DNA from: CAWFZT01 sp963820415 | GTDB lineage: Bacteria > Chloroflexota > Anaerolineae > Anaerolineales > Anaerolineaceae | NCBI GenBank assembly: GCA_963820415.1 | Contig: CAWFZT010000005.1 | Location: forward strand, 124,001 to 188,000 | Length of the DNA: 64,000 nucleotides | Reading direction: 5' to 3' | Shown here: positions 35,428 to 44,415 of the stretch, in pieces | Layout of the letters: every line of letters begins with the position of its first letter | Position numbering within the stretch: the stretch's first letter is position 1 | Program-made: the position numbers and the translations under genes | The notes under the pieces: model-generated | What the model was told of the DNA's origin: nothing | The model's database searches: none | The model's input: only the letters and a program-made list of their open reading frames with translations

Positions 35428-35532
35428 GTGTTGCTCCTTTTTGGTCTGGTAACCGTAAGGATAACCTGACCTACCACTTTTTGTTAAGGTCCTGAATTTT
35501 ACAGAAAATAGTTGACACTACTTGGGAGCACT

Positions 35533-36732
35533 ATGCCAAAATTCACTCGTCGTGACTTCCTGTTCGTTGCCGGAGCCGCTGGTGCCGCGGTTGTAGCCGC
35601 TCGTTTTGGACTTGGCTGGTTGTTGAATAATGGTAAACTTACTGTACTTCCAACCCCGGAGACACCTATGCCTTCTTCACCAGTGCTTGTCTTTGCCAGC
35701 GGGTACGCTGCCGCGAATCAACCAGCCATCCATGCTTTCATGCTCGACGAAGCCAGCGGGACGCTGACCCCGCACGGTTCGTTCGCAGGCATCCTCAATC
35801 CTTCCTTCATAATCGTTCATCCCAACCGTCGTTGGCTGTTTGCAGTGAGTGAGACCAGCCATGCCAACGATGGCACGACCGGCGGGGTTTACGCACTGAG
35901 TTTTGAGCGTGAACCCTTCGCCATGCGCCTGCTCAACCGGCAGCCCAGCGGAGGAGACTGGCCGTGCTACCTGCAGCTTGATCGAACTGGTCACTGGCTT
36001 TTTGTCGCCAACTACGGCACAGGCAGTGCCAGCGTCTTCCCGCTTCAAGCGGATGGTTCCTTGGGCGAAATGAGCGCTCACGTTCAACATTCCGGCTCGG
36101 GGCCGAATAAACAACGCCAGGAAGGCCCGCATGTTCATTCGGTAACGCTCAGCCCGGATAATCAATTTGCCCTGGTCGCTGATCTGGGCCTGGATCAGAT
36201 CGTGACCTACAAATTCGATCCAAACGCAGGCACATTAAGTCGCCAGGGTGAAACCCGGACACGGCCTGGCGCGGGACCACGACATCTCGCCTTCCACCCA
36301 AATGGCGAGTGGTTGTATGTAGCCAACGAACTCGACAGCACAGTGACGCTCTACGATTATGATGCAGCGAGTGGCACATTGTTCGAAAAGCAAAGTCTCT
36401 CCACCATCCCCGCAGACTCTCCAGAGAATGTCATTGCGGATATTCATGTCTCAGCAACAGGCCAGCGCTTATACGTTTCCAACCGCGGACACAACAGCCT
36501 GGCGGTGTACGATATCGGCGTCGATGGTCTTTTGACCCTGGTTTCCATTCCAAACTGCGGTGGAAACTGGCCGCGCAATTTTGCGCTGGCACCCAATGGA
36601 AAGTTCATGTTAGTAGCCAATCAATACAGTAACGAGGTGTGTGTGTTGCCAGTGCTAGAAGGGAAAGAAGCGCTCGGTGCTCCGGTGACGCGTGCTACAG
36701 TTGGTGGAGCTTCGTGCATCCAGTTTGCATAA
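35533..36732 (+). CDS. Tat-exported lactonase-type seven-bladed propeller
   Basis: 399 residues from ATG 35533; an upstream in-frame TTG lies in the IS end and is not used. The N-terminus MPKFTRRDFLFVAGAAGAAV is a twin-arginine signal. Blade motifs typical of the 6-phosphogluconolactonase/PF10282 family repeat along the protein: NPSFIIVHPNRRWLFAVSET, PHVHSVTLSPDNQFALVADL, GPRHLAFHPNGEWLYVANEL, WPRNFALAPNGKFMLVANQY. An extracytoplasmic sugar-lactonase role is plausible but unproved. Its start is only about 16 bases from the IS256 end, so its native promoter is probably displaced. Confidence 0.8.
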   Translation: MPKFTRRDFLFVAGAAGAAVVAARFGLGWLLNNGKLTVLPTPETPMPSSPVLVFASGYAAANQPAIHAFMLDEASGTLTPHGSFAGILNPSFIIVHPNRRWLFAVSETSHANDGTTGGVYALSFEREPFAMRLLNRQPSGGDWPCYLQLDRTGHWLFVANYGTGSASVFPLQADGSLGEMSAHVQHSGSGPNKQRQEGPHVHSVTLSPDNQFALVADLGLDQIVTYKFDPNAGTLSRQGETRTRPGAGPRHLAFHPNGEWLYVANELDSTVTLYDYDAASGTLFEKQSLSTIPADSPENVIADIHVSATGQRLYVSNRGHNSLAVYDIGVDGLLTLVSIPNCGGNWPRNFALAPNGKFMLVANQYSNEVCVLPVLEGKEALGAPVTRATVGGASCIQFA

Positions 36733-36988
36733 ACCAATGAACGCAGCAGCTCGTGCCCCTCGCTTTGATTTTGTCAGCATACAATCCCCAAACTCGGTTA
36801 CTCGTAAAGACGAAATAGAGATTTTGAAACCAGCTGTTGATAAATTCTCAATCATTGATTACAATCATCCCAGCAAGATTATGTAAATAACACTTTGTTA
36901 TAAATCTAGACGGGTGTAAACTCAATAAAGTCAGCTGAGCAGGATTTAGCATTCTGCACTAAACCAGCTATTAAAAAGGAAATTGTGT

Positions 36989-38128
36989 ATGTCCCCAAAA
37001 CCACAAAACCCACTTGCTCGCCTCCATCTCTCCCGGCGCGATTTCTTGCGCCTTGTCGGTATTTCGGCCACCGGCCTGGTTGTGTCCAGTTGCCAACCCA
37101 AGCCCGCAGCCGTGCCAACGCCATTATCCAGCCAATCCGCGACACCAGTCCCGAAAACGCCAGTCGTCGCCATAGCCCGAGTGCAAACATATGACCGGGC
37201 CGCAGTAGAGAAACAGGTTCAAACGCTGATCGAGCAACTCGGAGGTTTGGGTGATGTGGTCAAGCCGGGTGACAGCGTTGCCATCAAACCTAACCTGACC
37301 GGAGGCGTAAGCTCAGCGCCGGTCCCGGGCTATAGCGCTATAGAAAGCTTTATAACCCATCCCGAGGTGGTGCACGCACTGATCAAGCAGGTCCAGGCGG
37401 CGGGTGCCAAAGAGATCTATATCGTCGAGTCGGTTTACGAATGGGCATCCTACACAGAGTGGGGCTATGAGGAAGTTGCCAAAGACCTGGGCGTGAAGCT
37501 AATTGACCTGAACGACCCAAAACCCTATCCCGATTTTGTGGAAATATCCGTGGGACCTGACAGCTATATCTACAAGAGCTTTACCCTTCATCCGCTTTTG
37601 AGGGATATCAATGTGTTCATGTCGGTCTCGAAGATGAAGAACCACGACAGCGCAGGTGTGACTCACTCCATGAAAAATTTGTACGGGTTGGCGCCATTAA
37701 AACACTATCGTTTGAATGCAAACGACACGTATCGCTCTGCTTTCCACGGCACCGAATCGGAAATGCGGGCACGTCTGCCGCGCGTTATCATTGACATCAA
37801 CCGTGCCCGCCGGATTAACTTCAGCCTGATCGATGGGATCATGACTACACAGGGCGGTGAAGGGCCCTGGATTCCATCCATGAAGCCTATCCAGCCTGGT
37901 TTACTGATCGCAGGCAAGAACCCTGTCGCCACAGACTCAGTCGCCACCGCAGTTATGGGCCATAACCCACAGGGCGCATACCCCGATTCCCCCTTCTTCC
38001 GCTGCGACAATCACATCCAGCTTGCTTACGAAGCAGGCTTGGGCACAAACCGGTTGGATGAAATTGAAGTACGTGGGGCATCCATCAGCGAGGTTCAAAA
38101 CCACTTTGTCCCTTCGCCCAAGAGGTAG
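36989..38128 (+). CDS. DUF362-domain lipoprotein with Tat signal
   Basis: 379 residues from ATG 36989, behind AAAAAGGAAA. LSRRDFLRLVGISATGLVVS followed by C35 combines a twin-arginine signal with a lipobox. The body matches DUF362: GDSVAIKPNLTGGVS, EIYIVESVYEW, DINVFMSVSKMKNHDSAGVT, MKNLYGLAPLKHY and NPVATDSVATAVMG. The domain's biochemical role is unsettled. The 256-base gap to the lactonase gene holds no convincing gene. Confidence 0.82.
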   Translation: MSPKPQNPLARLHLSRRDFLRLVGISATGLVVSSCQPKPAAVPTPLSSQSATPVPKTPVVAIARVQTYDRAAVEKQVQTLIEQLGGLGDVVKPGDSVAIKPNLTGGVSSAPVPGYSAIESFITHPEVVHALIKQVQAAGAKEIYIVESVYEWASYTEWGYEEVAKDLGVKLIDLNDPKPYPDFVEISVGPDSYIYKSFTLHPLLRDINVFMSVSKMKNHDSAGVTHSMKNLYGLAPLKHYRLNANDTYRSAFHGTESEMRARLPRVIIDINRARRINFSLIDGIMTTQGGEGPWIPSMKPIQPGLLIAGKNPVATDSVATAVMGHNPQGAYPDSPFFRCDNHIQLAYEAGLGTNRLDEIEVRGASISEVQNHFVPSPKR

Positions 38129-38131
38129 GCT

Positions 38132-38338
38132 TTGTCGAAAAATGGCAGCCTAACCGCAAAGTGGATTTGTAAGAAACAAGAGTCTTCTCATCCATACCAA
38201 CAGGTCGTTGCTGCACGCAAGTCTGTCCGGCCGGGGAAAATCGAGCGGGCAGTGATGCGTATCACGACGGACGGTTGGTATCGGGTGTCAATCAATGGCG
38301 AATGGGTGAACGACGGTCCCTGTCGCCAGGAGGTGTAG
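38132..38338 (+). pseudogene. N-terminal fragment of a glycoside hydrolase (rhamnosidase-like)
   Basis: 68 codons ending at a stop at 38336. AKWICKKQESSHPYQQVVAA and ERAVMRITTDGWYRVSINGE followed by WVNDGPCR match the N-terminal jelly-roll opening of large alpha-L-rhamnosidase-type enzymes (normally many hundreds of residues). Nothing of the catalytic part follows, so this is a truncated gene. It starts 3 bases after DUF362. Confidence 0.5.
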
Positions 38339-38742
38339 CAGAATGGACAAATTCTGCCACCATATCGGCTTCTGTCAAGAGCAGCGACAGCTTTTAAGCG
38401 CCAGGTATCGGCATCGGCGTTGATGGAGGCCTATAGCGGGGTTTGAGATCTTTGATCAAAAAGCGTCGGTAGGCCGAAATCATCGACAGTCCGCCGATCC
38501 TTGATGGGTAACAGTTCCAATGCTAGCAGGTCTACAACTATACGTCCATGAGAGGCCAAAACTTCCAGAAAGGTGTCCTCATCCTCCAGGCTCGTTTTTT
38601 GTTTTGTCGTCCAACCAGCAAGTTTTGATCTTACCATAATAATCCAAATCGAGCTGACAAAACTTGCAATAGAGCACGGATCACAATACAAACCACCCAA
38701 ATAATCGACAACAGAGGCGATCGTAATAGTGTTAAAATATTC
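38339..38742. other. Gap between hydrolase fragment and 858-residue gene
   Basis: An open frame on the minus strand (38431-38700) has no recognisable motif and no good start, so it is not called. Otherwise nothing is seen except increasing AT content toward the palindrome at 38743. The stretch may be eroded remains of the truncated hydrolase. Confidence 0.4.
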
Positions 38743-38756
38743 TATTCATATGAATA
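38743..38756. promoter_or_regulatory. Palindromic operator candidate
   Basis: TATTCATATGAATA is a perfect 14-base palindrome, 8 bases before the AGGAGG binding site (38764-38769) of the 858-residue gene. Its place between presumed promoter and start fits a repressor site. The binding protein is unknown. Confidence 0.4.
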
Positions 38757-38780
38757 TATCAACAGGAGGGCCCACATTTC

Positions 38781-41357
38781 ATGAGTGTTAATTTTCTTGT
38801 ATATCCGCTTAAGGATGGATACATCCATAACTGGCTTGTCGCCGGTCCAAAGGCCACTCCAATCCCAGGTCCGGATCGGGTTAAGCAAGATGAAAATTCT
38901 TATAAACTCCAGATCAGCCAGCAATACTATCGAGCGATAGCCGTGGAGGCTACTCTTTTTGAGCCGCCAGTCGATCAAGGCATAATCGAGATCGAAGGGG
39001 AAAGATTGACCTGGAATTACGTCCGCTGTCAAGAAGACCATTTTATCGATGTTTCGAATGTCAACCCCACCTGGCAACACCTGAAAACCTGGGCATATAC
39101 GGAAATTAAATCCCATTCTGTATTTCCGGTCACCATTGTATTGACAACCCAGGGTATGGCAGATATTTGGTTGAACGGGGCGCACATACATCACCAGGAA
39201 AATTATTCACCCGATTTAGTAAGTACTCGCATCGTGGCTTCGTTGGAACAAGAAAATCGTTTGCTGGTGCGTTTTGAACAAGTTGCAGTGCGTGAATGTG
39301 AAAATGTACTGGCTATTCAACTGGTCGATTTGCCATCAAAAGAAGCCGCGGATGCAATTTCAATTTGTGTTCCTACCAACGCCCGTTATCCTTTGCGCCA
39401 TCAAGCGCTGGAGCAAATCTTCCAACACGCCTACCTTGAGGAAGTAGTCAACCATCGGGGGGCGCACTTTAACTTGCGCTGGGCAGAGGATCTCGAGAAG
39501 GATATTACCTTCGCTTATAAAATCATGGATTCAAGCAGTTTAGTCTATGTCGAAGGGACCGGTAGGACTAACCCGGCCAAACCAGTGGATGTGGGGCATA
39601 CTTTCCGGTTGTTGGAAAGACCCTATTTTGTCACTTTGGAGGCGCCGCTTAAGGAATTTTTTGAGCAAGATTTGCGCTACCGGCGAAAATTACCAATTCA
39701 TGTCCTGGACAATGCTTATTCCAGTATTCCCTATAAAAATCTACCCCAACGCCGGCTAGAGGCTTTGGAAGAGGCGGCGAAATTCGAACCTGACCTCTTT
39801 GCTGAGATTGCCAAGATGGAGCTGAACCGCTGGTCTGACGTGAATCCCAAGGTGATCCTGGCCTCGGTAAATCAGGTAAAGCAGCGTTACAACGACAGCG
39901 ACATCCTGCTGGTCGGATTACTGGGAATCCTGTATCGCTATCAGCACAATCCTTCATTTCCAGACAACCTGAAACAACCTATCGAGGACTGCATCCTTAA
40001 TTTCAAGTATTGGCTCGCTGATCCGGGTGAAGATGCCCTCGATTTTGCCACGGAGAGTCACACCATCCTGTTCCATACCTGCGAGATCTTAGCCGGGCAG
40101 CTTTATCCTGACCGGATTTTCTCTACATCCTCCAAGCCTGGCGCGTGGCACAGTAACCGAGGCGGGCAACTTGCCCTGGATTGGATGCGGCAACGCGGCA
40201 GTAACGGATTCAATGATTGGGATTCCAATTGTGATTATGAACAAGTCGTCCTGGCGCTCTCCTATCTGACCAGCCTGGCGAAAATTGAGGCCATCTACGA
40301 ACTAGCCGCGGTGCTGTTGGATAAAATGATTTTTACACTGGCGGTCAATTCCTTTAAGGGGGCTTTCGGTACCAGCCATGGACATACCCACGCTTCAATG
40401 ATTAAGAGCGCCCAACTCGAAGCAACCTCCGGGATCACGCGCTTGTTATGGGGGATGGGCGTTTTCAACCACCGCATTCTGGGCACTGTTGGCCTGGCCT
40501 GTTCCGATTATGAGTACCCGGCCTTCTTTGCGGAAATTGCTACCGAATTACCAGAGGAAATGTGGAGTAAAGAACGGCAATTGGTCTGCCCTCAAGTTGG
40601 CGAAGTTTCCATCCCGGGTGAAAGCGAAATCAATAAAGTTACTTATAAGACTCCCGATTACATGATCAGTTCCGCTCAGGATTACCATCACGGCAGACGG
40701 GGGAGCCATGAGCACATCTGGCAGGCCACCCTGGGATCGGACGCAGTTGTGTTCTCCAACCACCCCGGTTGCATGAGCGAGAGTGAGGCACACCACCCTG
40801 GATTCTGGCTTGGGAATGCAGTGCTGCCCCGGGTAGCTCAGTGGAAAGACACGCTGATCGCGGTCTACAACTTTTCCGAACAAGATTGGCTGGGTTTTAC
40901 CCATGCTTACTTTCCCATTTATGCTTTCGATGAACATGCTTTCGCGAACGGATGGGCCTTCGCTCGTAAGGATAATGGTTACCTGGCTTTAATCTCTGCC
41001 AGGGGCTTTGAGCTAAACAAGCGCGGTCCGGATGGTTATCGCGAACTCCGTTCTTACGGGCAAAACAACGTCTGGGTTTGCCAGATGGGAAGTAAAACCA
41101 ACGACGGAACTTTCAAAGACTTCCAGGATAAGGTGTCCAGGCTGCCGATGAACTTCCAGGATCTGGCGGTCCAAATGACTGGCCTGTGCGGTGAAGTCCT
41201 GGCGTTTGGCTGGCAAGGGTCTTTGACGATCAACGGCATTGAACAACCTCTCACCGGATTTAAACACATCGAGAATCCATATTGCACGGCTGAACTGCCG
41301 GCAACACACATGGATATCCGTTATGGTGAGTATTTACTGCGGCTGAAATTTGATTAG
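38781..41357 (+). CDS. Large protein of unknown function, probably carbohydrate-active
   Basis: 858 residues from ATG 38781 with a near-perfect AGGAGG. There is no signal peptide, so it should be cytoplasmic. IHNWLVAGP near residue 15 and MADIWLNGAHIHHQENYSP near 130 resemble the jelly-roll openings of glycan-degrading enzymes. The middle (about 320-620) is helix-rich with GTSHGHTHASMIKSAQLEAT and DYHHGRRGSHEHIWQATLGS, a His-rich style seen in alpha/alpha-toroid lyases and hydrolases. The C-terminus is beta-rich. The family was not identified. The uronate genes and ABC transporter nearby suggest a role in uronic-acid-containing glycan use. Confidence 0.6.
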   Translation: MSVNFLVYPLKDGYIHNWLVAGPKATPIPGPDRVKQDENSYKLQISQQYYRAIAVEATLFEPPVDQGIIEIEGERLTWNYVRCQEDHFIDVSNVNPTWQHLKTWAYTEIKSHSVFPVTIVLTTQGMADIWLNGAHIHHQENYSPDLVSTRIVASLEQENRLLVRFEQVAVRECENVLAIQLVDLPSKEAADAISICVPTNARYPLRHQALEQIFQHAYLEEVVNHRGAHFNLRWAEDLEKDITFAYKIMDSSSLVYVEGTGRTNPAKPVDVGHTFRLLERPYFVTLEAPLKEFFEQDLRYRRKLPIHVLDNAYSSIPYKNLPQRRLEALEEAAKFEPDLFAEIAKMELNRWSDVNPKVILASVNQVKQRYNDSDILLVGLLGILYRYQHNPSFPDNLKQPIEDCILNFKYWLADPGEDALDFATESHTILFHTCEILAGQLYPDRIFSTSSKPGAWHSNRGGQLALDWMRQRGSNGFNDWDSNCDYEQVVLALSYLTSLAKIEAIYELAAVLLDKMIFTLAVNSFKGAFGTSHGHTHASMIKSAQLEATSGITRLLWGMGVFNHRILGTVGLACSDYEYPAFFAEIATELPEEMWSKERQLVCPQVGEVSIPGESEINKVTYKTPDYMISSAQDYHHGRRGSHEHIWQATLGSDAVVFSNHPGCMSESEAHHPGFWLGNAVLPRVAQWKDTLIAVYNFSEQDWLGFTHAYFPIYAFDEHAFANGWAFARKDNGYLALISARGFELNKRGPDGYRELRSYGQNNVWVCQMGSKTNDGTFKDFQDKVSRLPMNFQDLAVQMTGLCGEVLAFGWQGSLTINGIEQPLTGFKHIENPYCTAELPATHMDIRYGEYLLRLKFD

Positions 41358-41369
41358 GCGATAAAAAGT

Positions 41370-41415
41370 ACACACCCGACAGATTGGCTGTCTCAATCCA
41401 GCCTGTTGGGTGTGT
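41370..41415. terminator. Bidirectional hairpin between convergent genes
   Basis: ACACACCCGACAG (41370-41382) pairs with CTGTTGGGTGTGT (41403-41415) except for one position, with a 20-base loop. It separates the 858-residue gene from the convergent oppF. Short A and T runs flank it. Confidence 0.55.
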
Positions 41416-41477
41416 TCAAACTTTAGCGGAACGCGGATCAATAGCGAGACTGGCGCCCTCCCAAAGATTCACTGAGA

Positions 41478-42489
41478 TTAAACAGGTAGTAATTCCGTCA
41501 ACTGCTCCGATTCGATGCGAGGGTTATTCTCGAACAGGTAACAGGCTGTCGCATGATGCTTGTCCAAGCGAAAGAGCGGCGGTACATCCTTGCATGGTTC
41601 GAAAGCAAATGGGCAACGTGAGGTGAATTTACAACCAGTGCCATCCACAGACTCCTCCGATTCCTTGGCCTTGATTTCGGTTGCGCCCCACCGCCGGTCG
41701 ATATTTGGCCACGGGATCGAAATCCACCAGGAGACGGGTGTAGGGATGTTTCGGTTCCTTGATCACGGTATCGACACCCCCAGCCTCCATTACCCCGCCG
41801 CGGTAAAGCACAATAATCGACTTGGAGATATGGTAGGCGGTAGTCAGGTCATGGGTGATGTAGATAATCGAAACACCGTAATTCTTTTGCAGGCCAACCA
41901 GGGTCTCCAGAATGCTGGCACGAAGCGAAGCGTCCACCATCGAAACCGGCTCATCAGCCACCAGCAACTTTGGCCTGAGTACAAGGGCGCGCGCCACATT
42001 GATGCGTTGGCGTTGCCCTCCAGAAACCTGATGTGGAAAGCGACCCAGCACATCTTCCGGGCGCAGACCAACTGCCGTTAGCGCTTCATACATCCGATCG
42101 CGCGCTTCCGTTTTCGATTTCGCCAATTTAAAGAGGTTGATGGGCACAGTCAGCAGGTGATCGACCGGATAAAATGGATTGAAAACTGAAAATGGATCCT
42201 GGAATACAGCTTGAACTTCGCGCCGGAACAACATCCTCTCGGCGCCTCTTAACTGGCTGATATTCTGCCCTTTGTAAAAAATCTGGCCCGAGGAAGGCGT
42301 GATAAAGCCAAGCAGTAACATTGCCAGCGTCGTTTTACCGCTGCCGCTTTCGCCAGCCACGGTAACAATGGTGGGCTGTTGATCATCCAATTTTAAGGAA
42401 AAATTCGCCAGGGCGGTGGTCGAGGTTTTCGTCAGTAAACCGCGGGTATAAATCTTCGTTACGTTTTTCAGTTCCAATAAGTCTGCCAT
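41478..42489 (-). CDS. Opp/Dpp-type ABC transporter ATPase F, one-base frameshift
   Basis: From ATG 42489 (MADLLELKNVTKIYTRG). Walker A VAGESGSGKTTLAMLLLG, signature QVSGGQRQRINVARAL and Walker B KLLVADEPVSMVD are present. The first frame ends at 41629 in nonsense after HPYTRLLVDFDP. The next frame continues with RRWGATEIKAKESEE, then GCKFTSRCPFAFEPCKDVP and stops at 41478. This is the expected Cys-rich OppF/DppF C-terminus. One base too many near 41695-41730 explains it. It energises import together with the D-type ATPase upstream; the substrate is probably an oligosaccharide or peptide. Confidence 0.85.
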
Positions 42490-42491
42490 AA

Positions 42492-43457
42492 TTACGCCCT
42501 TCCCGAAAAGAGGTGGCAAGCTACTTCGCGGCCATCGTCCAAAGTAACTAGCTCAGGGATTACCGTTTCACAAATTTCCATAACATGCTTACAGCGAGGA
42601 TGAAATGGACACCCACTGGGTAACCGTAAGATCGACGGCGCAATCCCTGGAATACTTTGAAACACACCCTTATTATCCAGGTTGGGTAAGCTGCTGATTA
42701 ATGCTCTGGCATAGGGATGTTTCGGATCGGTGAACATCAAACGCACCGAACTCACTTCCATCAATCGCCCGGCATACAAGACAGCCACTTTATCAACAAA
42801 TTGCGCCATCAATCCCATATCATGACCAATCAGGATGACTGCCGCGCCAATGAATTTCTGTACGCGATCAATCGTCTCCATTACCTGGCGTTGAGTCACG
42901 ACGTCCAGAGCGCTGGTTGGCTCGTCACAGATGATGACTTTAGGATTAAGTAAAATACTGATGGCGATACAAACCCGCTGCTTCATGCCGCCGCTCAGTT
43001 CATGAGCGTACATGCGGAAGACGTTCCGCTTGAGATCCACCGATTCAAGCGTATGCATACAGTGTTCTTTATAATCTTTCGGCGAAATATTGATATCATG
43101 GGCCTCAATCGCATCGACCATCTGATCGCCGATGCGCATCACCGGATTTAACGAATTCATGGCGCCCTGGGGGATATAGGCAATCTTACTCAACCGCGCC
43201 TTAAGCATCTCCTCATCGCTCAGCTTACGGAGATCGGTGCCGTCGACGATCACCTGCCCGTGTTCGACACGACCGGGCGGCTTGATCATGCGCATCATTG
43301 CCAGAGCCATCGTACTCTTGCCCGAGCCAGACTCGCCTACCAACCCAAGTTTTTCAACCGCGTTTAACGATATAGTGGCGCCGGCCAGCGCTGTGGCGCG
43401 CCCGGCATCGGTATAATAAGAAACTTGCAGGTCAATCACCTTAAGAACTGGTTCCAT
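42492..43457 (-). CDS. Opp/Dpp-type ABC transporter ATPase D
   Basis: 321 residues from ATG 43457 (MEPVLKVIDLQVSYYTDAGR); the frame opens nine codons earlier without a better site. Walker A LVGESGSGKSTMALAMMRM, signature AHELSGGMKQRVCIAISILL, Walker B KVIICDEPTSALD. The C-terminal PSGCPFHPRCKHVMEICE holds the Cys residues of the OppD-type iron-sulfur/oligopeptide domain. It lies 2 bases from oppF. Confidence 0.9.
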   Translation of the reverse strand: MEPVLKVIDLQVSYYTDAGRATALAGATISLNAVEKLGLVGESGSGKSTMALAMMRMIKPPGRVEHGQVIVDGTDLRKLSDEEMLKARLSKIAYIPQGAMNSLNPVMRIGDQMVDAIEAHDINISPKDYKEHCMHTLESVDLKRNVFRMYAHELSGGMKQRVCIAISILLNPKVIICDEPTSALDVVTQRQVMETIDRVQKFIGAAVILIGHDMGLMAQFVDKVAVLYAGRLMEVSSVRLMFTDPKHPYARALISSLPNLDNKGVFQSIPGIAPSILRLPSGCPFHPRCKHVMEICETVIPELVTLDDGREVACHLFSGRA

Positions 43458-43507
43458 GTTTAATTCTCCATCCTCTTCACACATCGGAGAGGGGTTGGGG
43501 GAAAATC

Positions 43508-44407
43508 TTATTCTGTTCGACGAATACGTGGGTTAGCGAGCTCATCCAGGCCCATATTGATGAGAGCGAGTGAGCCCAGGATGAGCACCATCGCCACGGC
43601 TGGCGCGATCGGCCACCACCACCAGCTGTTGAAGAAGGCGCCCTGGGTCTGCGCCGCCCAGATGGTGTTGCCAAGCAATGGTTCGCGCAGGGGTCCCAGG
43701 CCGAGCACCGCCAGGTAAAACGAGGCAAAAACGGCTCCGAACACCGCCCCTACAAACGACGCTGCAATAAACGGCAGCAGGTTGGGCATGATCTCGATAA
43801 AGATTACCCCCAGATCGCCCATGCCAGATAGTTTAGCCACAGAGACAAACTGCCGTTCCTTCATCGAGAGCACTTGCGAACGGATTACCAGGGTCGATCC
43901 CATCCAAGATAGAAGAACGACGATAAACGCCATGGTGTAAATTGTCACACTGCGTTTATCGAGTGAGCCGGCGATGATGACCTGGATCAAGAAAGGTGGG
44001 ATGGGTGTCAGAATCTGGCAAACGCCCTTGATAAAGCCATCAAGAGGTCCACCAAAGTAGGCCGAAATGAAACCCAGCATGACGCCAATCAACGTGCCCA
44101 CGCCGCCGGCCAGAACGCCGATGAGCGCCGTCTGCCACAGGCCGACTACCATGGCAGCATACAAATCTCGCCCGAAAAAGTCGGTGCCCAATGGATATTT
44201 CTCGCTGGGAGGTTGTTTTGCTGCGACAGACAGGGGATATGCGTTCTTTTTATCGATCGTCAACATGCCATACACAGTGAAGCCGGTAAGTAAAAGTACT
44301 AATAACAGTCCGATCGTCAGGCTCTTATTGCGGCGCAGATAACGTAACAATAGGGTAAGGCGACCGGGCTGGATAACTTCAGGTTGGGAAATGGCTAGGG
44401 TGGTCAT
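43508..44407 (-). CDS. Opp/Dpp-type ABC transporter permease C
   Basis: 299 residues with about six membrane helices. The N-terminal OppC motif (RRNKSLTIGLLLVLLLTGF) and the EAA-type loop FVSVAKLSGMGDLGVIFIEI, which docks on the ATPase, are visible. LGTDFFGRDLYAAMVVGLWQ is the conserved periplasmic-side entry. It lies 8 bases after the B permease. Confidence 0.9.
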   Translation of the reverse strand: MTTLAISQPEVIQPGRLTLLLRYLRRNKSLTIGLLLVLLLTGFTVYGMLTIDKKNAYPLSVAAKQPPSEKYPLGTDFFGRDLYAAMVVGLWQTALIGVLAGGVGTLIGVMLGFISAYFGGPLDGFIKGVCQILTPIPPFLIQVIIAGSLDKRSVTIYTMAFIVVLLSWMGSTLVIRSQVLSMKERQFVSVAKLSGMGDLGVIFIEIMPNLLPFIAASFVGAVFGAVFASFYLAVLGLGPLREPLLGNTIWAAQTQGAFFNSWWWWPIAPAVAMVLILGSLALINMGLDELANPRIRRTE

Positions 44408-44415
44408 GAGCCTCT

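Larger units (their letters stand above)
34137..35517 (-). mobile_element. Complete IS256-family insertion sequence
   Basis: One transposase gene is bracketed by imperfect inverted ends. The left end contains TTTTTTCTGTAAATTC (to about 34162), and the right end contains GAATTTTACAGAAAATA (35494-35510), which is nearly its reverse complement. Exact outer limits and target duplication could not be fixed by eye. The right 255 bases recur almost unchanged at 56904-57158. It sits just upstream of the Tat-exported lactonase gene. Confidence 0.8.

Noticed and set aside
36692..36886. 64-codon open frame after the lactonase gene
   Set aside because: Overlaps the end of the lactonase gene, no ribosome binding site at either Met, and composition not gene-like.
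38431..38700. 90-codon minus-strand open frame
   Set aside because: No motif and no convincing start; it lies between a truncated gene and an operator candidate and could be chance.
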